Shown piece by piece: positions 1 through 11,900 of a stretch of 64,000 nt of DNA. Source of the stretch: Serilophus lunatus (taxonomy: Eukaryota; Chordata; Aves; Passeriformes; Eurylaimidae); assembly GCA_013399895.1 (NCBI GenBank), contig VXBA01001255.1, positions 992,001-1,056,000 of the forward strand, given 5' to 3'. The translations under genes and the position numbers were made by a program. The notes under the pieces are model-generated. The model made no database searches. It worked only from the letters and a program-made list of their open reading frames with translations, and was not told the origin of the DNA. Numbering within the stretch: the first letter of the stretch is position 1; each line of letters opens with the position of its first letter.

Positions 1-1212
1 TATTTAGCCAAGGAAGATGTTTGAAGGTACCACCTTGCTGGCCTTTGGGATTCAACTGCTCCAGACTGACACATTCTTCCTAGAAATGTTTTCTTCTCAT
101 TAAAAACACTGAAGGTGGTCCTGTTCTTTTGCTAATGAAGATGATTTACCCATGTAGAACAGAAGAGGGAGAGGCCGGAGCAGAGGGGTGGAGGGAAGGA
201 GGGGTTGAGGTCCTCAGGGGAAATGTGTAACTCATTTGTAATGATAAGGTGTGCGAACTTTTATGAATAACCTTAAGCTTTGCATTTGCTCACATCCAGA
301 AAATAGGAATGTAGGGGGTTTTTTTTCTGCCAGAGCCTGCAGAGAATATTAAATGATGCAGGAACATTAATTCAGATTCCTCCAAGGAAGAATTCCAGAA
401 TGTTAGTCAAAGGTGTTGAAAGAAACTGGTTTCTGAACAGGCATACAAAAGAGAAACACCCAATTACAGTTTTGCTTTGTTTTCCCAAAAGAAAGAAAAC
501 TCATTAAAAAAGAAATTGCTGATTTCCAGAAACAGATGAGGTGGTTGTATAGGTGAGTGAAGAGCCTTTGCACTTTCTATTCTGTTCGTACCTAGGTACA
601 GACCTTTTCATTTTGTCAATGAGCTGTGATTCAGTTTCTCATTCATCTTACTGACAGGATGGAAAAACACTCTTAGGAAGTTTGTTGGACTGATTCCTTT
701 TGATGCATAATTGAGTCTGTGTATCTCATACGTTTAACTTTTGCGCTCATTAGTGCAGTTAGGTGCAAACCAAGGAAGTGTAAAAAGCCAATTTCTGGTT
801 CAATAGTGTCCAGTAGCACAGCTGAGAAATGCATAAATTTCTGGCTGTTGTAGAAAGCTAGAAATTCTATAGCTGCACCAATTGAAAACCTACCCCCAAA
901 ACTGGCTTTTGACTTCTCTTTATCTAGAGGCTTCAAGGGTTTAAATTTCCAACACAAGCAAGAGCAGTTTTGAAGGTACCTTGAATAGAGCTAGCAGGTG
1001 ACTGACACTTTCTGCTTCAGTCTGAATGTCCCATGAAAACATTATTCCCAGCTCCTGGAACAACATGAACCACTACCATTATATTCTTTCAGAAAGGGGA
1101 AGCTCAAAGGCCAAAGCCGATCCAGCTCCAGAAAGAGTTCCTGAGTTAAAATTGGGTGTTTCTCCCTTAGCATCTTACATCAATTTTGCCTTGGAGGTTT
1201 TTGGGGGAAAAT

Positions 1213-1231
1213 AAAAAAAAAAAAAAAAAAA
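1213..1231. repeat. Poly-A run
   Basis: Nineteen consecutive A on the plus strand. Simple repeat with no clear retrotransposed body next to it. Confidence 0.9.
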
Positions 1232-1827
1232 GAAAATCAAACACAAAAAACAATTGTTAAAGTTTAGGACCCACCGCTCCGGGTCTTGGCTTGAAACCTC
1301 TTGGTGATCCACAAGCTTTTTGGAAGTCCTCTGTCCAGACTACCTTGGTTGCATTTCCTTTCCTTGGGTTCTGGACTGTGGCCTGGGGTTGCTCTGTATG
1401 GGGAATACCACATGGGAAGGTTGGTCCCCTCACTCCATCCTCTGTTCTGCTAAGCAGGGATGTCCAGGTCTGCTGATGAATAGCTGTTTATAAGCTTTTA
1501 ATGGCTACAAGATCTCCTTAGTGAACGGGTCAGAAGAGATCAGCATTGACTGCAGTGGAGCTTCCAGCTTAGACATCAGCTTCATCAAGAGTCTTCTTTT
1601 TTCTCACAGGTAGTTTCACAGGCCGCAATCTCAACACATCACATTCCCTCCTTTAATTGCCCTTTTCCTTGCTCCCTCTCTACAGTGGCCAAGACTCTGA
1701 ACTTGTTTTAGCAAACACTCCCATATATTTTAGGGAATTGTCAGGTGAGATCTAAGGTTTGGTTAAGCTGATGAAATTGTGCAAATAAGGGATCTCAATT
1801 ACAACTATGCTTCATTCGTATCTAAGA

Positions 1828-2000
1828 CCCAGAATCACAGAATGGCTGGGGTTGGAAGGGGCCTCTAGAGAATATCTAGTCCAACTCTCTGCCAAAACAA
1901 GTTCACCCAGAGCAGGCTTCACAGGATCACATCAAGGAGAGCTTTTAATATCTCCAGAAAAGGAGACTCCACATCATCTCTGGGCAGCCTCTAAAATAGC
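1828..2000 (-). mobile_element. CR1 LINE 3' fragment, inverted
   Basis: The plus strand reads agaatcacagaatggctgg, then ggttggaaggggcctctaga and tctagtccaactct, and further on ctccagaaaaggagactcca and ctctgggcagcct. This is the reverse complement of the CR1 3' end, so the element points along the minus strand. It is 5' truncated, as most CR1 copies are. Confidence 0.88.
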
Positions 2001-2462
2001 TCCATGTCCTTACGTACAGGGGTCCCGCACTATACCTCTAGTCTGGGCCTGCAGATTTGTCACCTCATGAATGAAGCTGAGCAATGCCCAGGCAATGCTG
2101 CCTTTAGTAGAACATGCCTCCAGACTGAAACCTCCCTGCTCCAACCCTACACTTCTACTGTAGTCAGGGTAACAGAAAATATAAGCATGAGCAAATGTAT
2201 GACTGATCCCAGAATGCCCTCTCCAAGTCTGTTCACTTTAGGTCCTACAAAAGCTGCTTTTGGAAATACTCATGCACAGAGGCCTGTGGGAGAAATCAGC
2301 CTGAGGGCGAATCCAGCTGTTCAGTGCCAAGATCTCAGGTTTTGCTCAATTTATCTGTGAATCAGCCAGACTAACACTGCTGCTTGGAACAAGGTCTGGC
2401 ACAGCATAAAGACCCCAGCAGTCAAAACATCAACAGATATTTAGCTTTTAGATACGACTTAC

Positions 2463-2580
2463 CAGATCACCTGCTCACCTCCGTGTTCCAGGTGAGGGTG
2501 GTCGAAGTTCTTTTGCATGTGAGAATTAGCCCCCAACTATATGAGGCTCAGTAAAATAAATTACATTGCCAGCAGGATTT
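2463..2580 (-). other. Possible cryptic or alternative tail exon
   Basis: On the minus strand there is an acceptor-like pyrimidine tract ending ccccttctcag just above 2580, and two donor-like sites at 2479 (GGAG|gtgagc) and 2463 (ATCTG|gtaagt). Between them lies a locally C- and CpG-richer stretch. No reading frame resembles a tail I remember. It could equally be chance. Confidence 0.2.
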
Positions 2581-2821
2581 CTGAGAAGGGGAAGGGATCT
2601 ACATAGAGCAACTAGGAGAGAGAAAAAGCCTAAAGTTTTTCCCCTCCCTTTCATCACATGGCAGTGAGGGAGAGAGAAGAGTTAGAGAAGGTTTCCTGTA
2701 GCAAAACTAATGTTGCAGCAGAAGAGGATGGGAGGAGGATTGTGCAGGGAAAGGGGGAAGCTGAGAAAAAGGTTAGCCAATTATAAATCAAGAGTCTGGA
2801 CCAGCTGCACGATGCTGCAAG

Positions 2822-2990
2822 TTATTTACCTATGGGGTGGACTTCCAACTTCTCATCTACTAGTTGCTCATGGCTCATCAGCTCACTTTGAGGGACATTA
2901 GGTATGCTTTCCCTCTGACTGACTGGACTGACCATCTCTTGATCTTTTTCATTCTGCATCTGTGCATATATATTAAGGCCAGGAATCTTC
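2822..2990 (-). CDS. SORCS1: SORCS1 cytoplasmic-tail exon, with stop just past its donor
   Basis: Starts at 2990 after acceptor aatgttttag, completing arginine 713, and encodes KIPGLNIYAQMQNEKDQEM, then VSPVSQRESIPNVPQSELM and SHEQLVDEKLEVHPI. At 2830 there is a possible donor, ATAG|gtaaat. If spliced there the exon is 161 bases and leaves phase 1; if not, it adds Gly-Lys and stops at TAA (2824-2822). Human SORCS1 isoforms as remembered include both a tail ending Ile-Gly-Lys and one continuing beyond the same point, so both uses are plausible. YAQM fits the tyrosine-based sorting motif Y-x-x-hydrophobic, which binds AP adaptors. The intron before it is only 173 bases. Confidence 0.93.
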
Positions 2991-5900
2991 CTAAAACATT
3001 AACAGAAACCATCATTTTGTGGTATTCTGGCAGATGATGTAGTATCAGCTTTTACAAACCAAGAACAACTCACTCCGAAGAAGAGAACCCAGCAAAACAA
3101 ATCCCAAATACCTCAGTGAAAGGCAGCAACAGTGAGAAGGAAATGGCTCAGGAAGGGTCATACCTTTTGAACTTGTAGATTACAAACACAGCTAGTCCCA
3201 CAAAAACGACAGAGAGGAGCATGAGCATAGCTGAACCACTGTGACTGGGAGTGAGGTCCACTAGGGGAGCTGCAAGAGAGGAAAAGGTTAGAGCCACCTC
3301 CAGCCTGAAGTGAAAGCTGCCCACTCCAGAAATACCGTTCATTCTCCCCTTATTGCACTTGTAGCATGTCTCATGTCCACATGTCTCCAGGCCTTTTCTC
3401 CCTTTCTGATCCACCTGGGAAGAAACTCAAGTTCAGATCACTTGTGGAGCTAAACATATTCCTTGATGTGAAGTCCCACATCTTTCTCCTTAGAGGCCTT
3501 CTCTGTCCTATGAGGGGACTATCTGAAACATACTTTCACACTGCAGTTACCTAGGGTAGTTGCAAATGAGGTCATTTGAGTACCAAAACTGGCGTTGTCT
3601 GGCTGATCCTGGAGCTACCCATGGGCAGATACGTTTTCACTCACTGTCTCTAGCATTACACGCAGAACATGGCATAGGCAGTGCCTTCCTCTACAAGGCA
3701 GTGGAAGTTGACTTGAACTGCTATCAAACACATCCTCTCTTCCTTTCATGCATCTCTTCACATGCACTGAACAGACACATCCTAAACCAGAACCAGAAGA
3801 CACAAGGAAACACGCACACACAAGCAAACACTTATTAAGGCACATGCATCACATGTGCATGTATTTTCAACTTCATACTCAGACTGATAAAGCCAAAATT
3901 TACATGGAGGTGAAAAACCTTCACCTTTTCACACCAAGCAGACTATCCTCAGAATGGTGAGGCAGTGGGATGAAATAACCCATTATTATGAATTCTTCAC
4001 ACATCTCCACTCTGTCCCTTCTCTTTCTGTAATTTTGTGGGTCTCTGCAGCTCTGTGGGATGACAAAGTGGCTCTCCAACTGATTCAGATTCAGCATCAC
4101 TCAATGTTCTTGCTGTAATACTGCACTGAGAGCCTGGTAATAAACAGCCATTTAACTACTTTTTTGAGGAATATTGGCATATTTTACTGTGCCTTAGTGT
4201 TGAGGTTGTTGTCTGTTGGGTTGGGGACATTGGTTTGGTTTTTTTTAATCTCATAGAAGAAGGAACAAACATGATGAATGAATTGCAATCTATTGTCTAT
4301 AATTGCCATAAATTAGTACTTCCTCCAGTTTGGCCTGAACAAGGAAAACAGAGGTATGAAATGTGCTGAGGCCAACACCTGTCATTCTTCTGTGCTCAAG
4401 GGAAAGCACATGCTCACATATAGCACACACACACAGGCTCATTTCTACAGGTTCTGCTTGAATATCTACACAAAGCTTTTTTAGATCTCCTGCACTTTTG
4501 TTCCCTGTAGATTCTCTGCTGCACGAATTGCTGCTGTGCATGACCTGGCACACACAGTGAGAAGCATACATGTGCACTGAGGCATAGCAACATAAATCAG
4601 GTGTACATATACATATGTGTACACTTACAAAAACACACTCAAAGCTTTGTTCAGCCAATTACAGCCCAGAGCTGTGAGAGTCCAACACAAAGTCACAGTG
4701 AAAGGGCTATGAAAGAAGGGAAACCATAGACCAGAGCAGCACATCTGCACATTTTGCATCCCCCTGGATTGTGTTTTACAGGGACCGCTTCTGGTGCTGT
4801 CCTGTGTTCCAGGTTTCCCCGCTTTATTTTATTTTTTCTTAATAAAAGCTTGGATTTCCAAAGGACAATTCTTCCTATTCTCTGACAACCAAAACAATAG
4901 TTTTCAGCAGAGAAGTAAACATCTTATAGTTTTTTGTCCAATTTTAAAGTATTCCTAAATTTTGATGTCATGAAATTGGGCTTTTTACTTACACAGAGAA
5001 CAGAGTCATGACCTCTGCAGGAGGAGCCATATTTCCTCAAAGACCTCACAGTGGCTGCTCCCTGAGTTTTTTAATACCTAGTTTGCATATCCAAGTTCAT
5101 TTTGCATTCTTACTGAATCCTCTTTCTGCAAGAGACAAAATCCTGTAGTGTTCCTATGGCACATTGTGAGGCCAGTTAGAGCAGTCATCAGTGGCTTTGA
5201 AGAGAAACACAACAAAGTCTGCCTTGCAGAACCACTGAGTGTTTTCATCCAGTATGGAGGAAAAGTACTGAATCCTGGTGTGTGTATAAATACAAACATG
5301 CATTTTTGGTGAGCACAAAGATTGTATCTGAGCCAGGCACCCTTTGCTTCAGCCTGAGCCAGCAAGAAACAGAACAGCATGTACTTGGAGGCCACACTGT
5401 TATTTAGCATGGCAGTATGCCACAATGATAGACCCTGCCTTTTGGTTCATTCAGGGTGGCAGAAAATGTTTCACAGCCTTGAAAAGTGCTGCAGTACCTC
5501 CACTGATTATGTGGCTTCAGGACTGGAGCTACCCAGATTTTAGCCAGCTCTGAACATGGATGGAGCAGCTGGGAACCCCGTGCACTCCCTCACACAGACA
5601 TGTCCAGAACTGCTCTCTAAGAAGCTACAGGAGGCTCCTACAAAAAGCAGAAAACTTGGATCCAAATTATATAAAGGCAGAACTGGATAGCTGATTTTGT
5701 GTCATCTGTTTCCTATACATGATATCAGGAATATCCCTTCAGTAGCAAGGGGTAAAGATGAGCCTTTCCAAGAACATCTACTGTGATTTTTCCCTAGCTA
5801 TAATTTTTTGAAAAAGACCTACAGGATATTCAGGGCCAGAGCAGTCATATCTAAATGTTCATTTGGGATCTGATCTTGACTTTAATAATTATAATTTAAT

Positions 5901-8900
5901 ATAACTTAATAATTATTGACCAAAATGGGAAACAGCCATGTGCATTGGCAAAGTACATGTCCAGAAACAAATTTAAAAAATGATGAACAATTGCAGGCAA
6001 TTCCATTTTTGAAACTTGCATTAAGATTCTTTCAGATACATTTCCTTTAAGAGATGGACACTGTGCATCTTCTGAAAGTATGTAGAGTATCCAGGCTCAG
6101 GATTACTTCTCTGATGACAGCAGTCTCTTTTTACTTATGTAGCCTGAAACCAGGTTGGGCTGATCCATTCACACCACAAAAGGTTTTTGCATTTTGGACA
6201 GCAGTGTGCTGGAACAAATGAACTGAAGATTCTAGTTTTCAAATCAGCAAAAGAAGCTGATACAAACTGACCAGAATTATCAGTAGCTCCCGAGGAAAAT
6301 GAATTCCTAAGAACCCTGGGCATGGATTGGTTTGTCTCACCTCTACAGAGCCTGTGCTATGAAACAAGGTTTTAGCATGTAGAATAGACACAGATATATG
6401 TAATTAAATGTCAGGACTTTAGAGATGACTTATTTTGATATACGATTAGTTAAAGTCCAAAGTGCCTAATCTTTGTTTTGTTTTGTTTTTGCGTGTGTGT
6501 GTGTATATGGATTCTAGCCTTTCAGTCTGATGAACAACTTCTGAACTGTATTTAGTTGCTTTGAATGTTTGTTGACTCTAGAATATCTGAACATATCCAT
6601 GGCTAGCTGGTAACCTTTGCACTGTGTGACCCAGGCTGAAAATGCATACTGTTGCTTAGCTGTTGAGTTTTTCAGAGGCAGCCAATAAGTACATGTTTCT
6701 ACTGCTACTTATACTGCATTTCCAACAAAACCAGTAAATTCTTTTACATAAGAAAACAAAAGGATGAACTTTAAATGCAAAAGCCACTATATCTTTTCAG
6801 CATGATATAAAAACAGGAGGTGGAGTAGGCAATTTAATGTCTGCCCGTACACTGTGCTGTTATTGTGATATAAAAATAAGCAATGTTTAAAATTCAGCTG
6901 ATAGCACACTACTACCATCAATGCATTGCTTGCTGTGCTACAGAGTGACAGAAAAGATATATACAGAAAGGGGATACTAACCTGCTGTTAAATGGGCAGC
7001 ATGAACAAGGATTTGAACTCCTGGCTTCAACTCAAAATGGACCAGGTTTTGGTTCAGTTTCTGGATCAGCGACTGGGAAATCTGGAATAAAAAAAAAAAA
7101 AAAAGAAAGAGAAATTAAGAAATGAATTTGCTTCTTGACCACTGGTTTAGTTTGCCAATAGGTGGGTAGGAAATGTAGCTGCTGGCAAATTCCAAGATTT
7201 TGCAGAGGTACCAGACTTTCTGAGCACAATTTCCTATCACCTTACAAAGAAGGAATTTGTGAAAGCTGACCCCTCTGCCAGTACTATGTACAGAGAGGTT
7301 TGTATACGGTTAGCAATGACTGATAGCAACAAGTAGCCCTGTTACACCATTGTAGAAGCCACCCAGCAGCAAAAGAGAATTACACCCACATTACACCCAC
7401 ATGTGTAAGTGTCTGCAGGACCAGCCAGCAGCAGCACATCAGTGAATTCATTTACTATTTAAGAAAAAAACCCATATCTATTGTTAATGTTCATTTGCTC
7501 ATAATAAATTACTTCTTGCTCATTGAGTGGCCAATTCCATGATCATAGAGAATGTTCATAACATGTGATATTCCTGAATAAAAATGAATCGTTTAGGTCC
7601 TTACCACAGCTTGCAGTTAATTTTCAAGTTCTAAAAGCAAATTTCATTTCATTCAGCTTTGAGTTTCAATCCAGCTGCTCCCCAATCAGTAAATATGTAC
7701 CAGAACCAGCTTGAATCTGAAAGCATTTACAAACTACTGAATGTGGCTTAAGCAAAATGGATGTTCCAACTCCTTTTACGGGCTACACACAGAGGAAACT
7801 CTCTTTCATGGGAGAGACATTTAACAGAGCTTTCAGATCACCAGATTATGTTGCCATCACTCTGATAGCATCACCTGAGCTCTAGTAGAAATGAAGCAGG
7901 TTACTCCTGAAAGGACACAATAGAAAAGATGGGCATTTGCTGAGATAAGACCCCATGAGATCTATATTCATACAGTGAAGAACCCAAAATTTGGTCCCAT
8001 CTGGTGGTAAACATTCCTTTTTTTAAGTCAGTTTTTCACAATATGTGCAGAGTCACATTCTCCCTATCACGCTTAATTACATGCAAGAAGTTCCAGGCAT
8101 GTTGCCATTAAAAGCAAAAAATCCAGACAGATTAATCAAGAAATGCAAGCCTATAGACATAGTGTTGAAAGTTTGTTGTGTGTCTTTTGCTTGATGCTTC
8201 ATGCATTTCTCATTTTCTTACAACAGTGATCATTTTTCCAATTGGACATAGTCACTGTTCTGCATGTTAGTTTATTAGGAAGAGGTAACTGGAAAACTGT
8301 AAACATATCCCCCTTATAACCCTTAATAGGCAGTTGCTGAGAATGTGTTTTTATAGCCATACTAAGATCAAGAGGAGCCATATTCTAGTGCTCACCACTT
8401 AATTTAATTTGTTTTAAATAAATCCTTATTCCTTCTTGAAGATTAATGAAAAATTGTCAGAAAAAAGAACATTCCAATAATTTTTACACCATCTTTTTCA
8501 TGTTCTTAATTTTTGCCTGGTTGAGTTATTTCAGTAAATGCTACCCAGATGTGATTAGATGTTCCTTGGCTATCATTCATCACAGTACTAGATTTATCTG
8601 CTTCTTTTATTTTTTTAACATTCTTAATGGTTCTTTCAATACTCTTGGCTCATACACTTTATTTCTGGCTGCTGATCACTTGAATAGGTGCCTTTGGTTC
8701 AATATCAATTTGGCAATAACTCTTACAGGCGTTTTATTTATATTTTTAAATATATCTCTTTAAAGTTACGATTTATTTCACGGGTGCCAGAATGAGCAGT
8801 AAATATATTTTTTCCAATAGCAAGGAAAAAATACCACCTGCATTCAAAAAGCCATCTGTTGAGCTCAGAGCAGCAGGGATGGTGACACAAAGATGTGCAG

Positions 8901-11900
8901 CACATGAAGAAATGCTGGGAAGCAAATTATATCCCTCTTTAAGAATTTGAGCATATTAATAACCAAGATTGACATAAAGAGATTTTCGTCTCTAAAACCA
9001 GAGCAACAGATGTAGATTAATATGCTGTAAACCAGGTACATTAATGGCTTATGGAAATAATGGGGAAGATATCTTCCTGGCTATATCCAGTCCCAAATAT
9101 GACCTAACAGCTCTCCTCCATTATTTTCCTTTGGGCTCTAAGATTCTGATGCTGCTGGCTGGGGCAGCTGAGCCTCTGGGAATCACAAGAAAAGAAAAAA
9201 AAAAAAGGAAAAAAAAAAGAAAAAGCAAATTGAAGACAGCAAACTGAAGACAGAAGCCAACCATTTTGTGTCATTCCTCTTCAACACATTGTGATAGCTG
9301 CACAAAATGGCAGGGAAACAGCAGAGGTAAAAAAACCCCATACATGATGCCTTCTATACAGAGGCTTAATGTGACATGTAACTGAGTCTGCAGCTAGCAA
9401 CTATTGCTATGTAGTACTAGAGAACAGTTTCATCAAGGATTTGGGCAAGAAATGGAAAAATAGAAGGAGCTGAGGAAAGTCAGCATGAGAAGGTGCAAGA
9501 GACTTTGTTGGACACTAGTGAACTTCAAGGAGAAGTGAAATTTGCCCTGGCCTGCCTGAGGATTCCTGTGGCACAGAGTGAAGACAGTAAAACAGCAGGA
9601 ACATGACAGCTGAATGGTGCTGTGGGCTCCCTCCCAGCAGGCAAGTTGTGTGAGAGAAAGAAAACAAGTATTCCTTTCTGGCAAGTCAATGGAAATGAAT
9701 AGTAGAAAGGGGAGAGGCTGTAAGAGTAAAGTAGTAAGAAAAAGGAAGAAAGAAAGAAACGGTCACAGCTGAAGTTTATTATTACTGTATTTCATTGTTT
9801 CTTGATTATGAATGAGGACTTAATTATACGACATCCTGTACAAATGCATCTCAGACTAAAATTATTTTTGCCTGAAACCATCAGTGTCTCTTTCAGCAGA
9901 AGACTGAAATAGCCATAACTGCTCTAGGACTACACACAAAGTGTCAAAACTACCAGAAACTATTCATGCTGCTCAGAGTATAAAGCATATTTCCTTGGCT
10001 CAATTAATTACATGTTCTCTCAATGGCTTTGTGTGTACAGCTTATTTTTGCCTCAGTCTTTACAGAATATGAACAAGTGAAAAGAATGAATAACAGCCTA
10101 AGACCATCAGAAGTGCCAGAAGTTCTAGTGAGAATCAGACATCTGCCTTCCTCAGGCAGCTCTGGAGATTCCTAACACATACTTCTGAGGGAAGAACAGA
10201 TGCATTCAGACATGTTTTTAAAATGTTTGCTTGCTTGGTACAATATTTTCATCTTTATGTGGAAAGTAAGATTCTTTTCAAAACAGACTTACAGTCAATG
10301 AAAATGCATTTCTAGACTTCTAAAAATTATCTGAAACAGAAACCATACAAAATGGCTTTAAAAAGTCAGTATTTGACGTAAGTGAGCAGCCCTAAAGGGC
10401 CACATTCAGATTGGGATTAGACATGGCTGTCCAAAGTTGGACCTGACAATGTTTGTGATCTTCACATGCCCAAGGAGATCTGTGCACAGAAAGATTAGTC
10501 TGGACATTTGCTTTGAGCCTGGAGAAGAGACTCTTCTGCTTTTCTTACTCTACCAAGTCTATTTCTAGCTCAGTTATGAGACTTTAATCTAGGAAAGGTT
10601 CTGACTCATACAATTTATTTGCAATACTAATAAAGTGATTTTAAAGTAAATTTCCACTCAAAGGCTGATCTCAGTTGCTGAGGTAATAAAAAGGTTTAAA
10701 TAGGGAACATGTTGGGTTTTGTGTCTCCATTCTTGCACTCAAAATAGTATCATGGATGCATTTTGGTTTAAAAAGCAGAAAGTAAAACTTCAAAGTACTT
10801 TGGCCTCTTTCAAAAACAGCATTGCAACTCCAATTGAAAAGCTATACCTTCAGCTGGGGAACAGGTTGGCCTCAGGCCTCTCCTTGTTCCTCTCTCTCTC
10901 TCTCTCTCAGTCTCTCTCCTGGAGATGCAACTCAACTGAAGAAAACTTCTTAGAATAGCAGTCTCCTAATTTACAGTCCTAAAGAGTCTCTCTTGTGAAA
11001 ATAATTAGCTTTCAGAATTAGTTTTGGTCCTTAACTGAGCCTCATTGACTTTATCTGCTTCATTTGCAGAATTAAGCATGATGTGCAAAAATAATTCAGT
11101 AATAGAAACCATTCTTCATGTATCATTTTTCATCAAAGGACACATAATGAATAATAATAACAGACAATTTGTGAAAGGGAAAAAAAAAGATATTCCAATT
11201 TAAAAATGGAACAAAACAAAAATTAATTTGGCTTCTCTTAGCATTTTGTCAGAATTGGGGTTGTAAAAGAGCCATGTTCACCAAGAAGCAGAATTATCAC
11301 TGAGAAGGGCATTTTTCCATACCCTTATTGACTTTTGAAACCTCTAGTGTAAATTAGTTTAGACTAATTGAATGTGATTCAACTGTGCCAGTATGCACTA
11401 GCTAAGAATCTAGATAATTTTATAGATACTGTGTAAAGATCTCAACTAATGAGTGCTACACTTCTATTCAATTCATTGAGTAAATCAATAAACAACTAAG
11501 GAAAGAATTATGCACATTGATTTGGTAGGAAGCAACTTGAACTATTACGAAAGTGAATTGTGAGTCAGGGCCAGTGTGGATTACTTTAAACTGTGCCACC
11601 TGCCTGCATAACCTTGGTTACTTCTCATGAAGCCTCTAAAGCTTGTTTGCCTTAACACTTGAAAGAGCATAATCACTGACTTACTGGGTTCAACAGGAAT
11701 TTCTTCAGGTCTTTCAATGAAAAATGCTAAATTCAAGCTGCTGTTAGTATCCAGAAATACTGTGAGAGCACAGTGCAGAGTACATTTCTGTGGTTATTCT
11801 GGGACAAGAATAGACCAGCAGATAAGAACCCACACTGAACCTGGACATAAAAGCCAGGATCCACTTTTGATGAACTAAGGTGATCAGAAAGAGTCTTGAG

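Larger units (their letters stand above)
1..2821 (-). other. Region 3' of the tail exon: intron or 3' UTR of SORCS1
   Basis: Either the intron before a further SORCS1 tail exon or, for the isoform that stops at 2822, its 3' UTR. I looked for the alternative tails remembered from human SORCS1 and recognised none, so they probably lie beyond position 1. It holds a CR1 fragment (about 1828-2000), a poly-A run (1213-1231) and a possible cryptic exon (about 2463-2580). Otherwise nothing seen. Confidence 0.6.

Noticed and set aside
3164..3269. Assignment to SORCS3 or SORCS2 instead of SORCS1
   Set aside because: The transmembrane, membrane-proximal and propeller peptides follow SORCS1 as remembered almost word for word. 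A tree of the joined exons against all three paralogues would be decisive.
9044..9247. Frame ending in a lysine-rich tail, like a nuclear localisation signal
   Set aside because: The lysines come from a purine-only simple repeat, not from a protein-coding signal.
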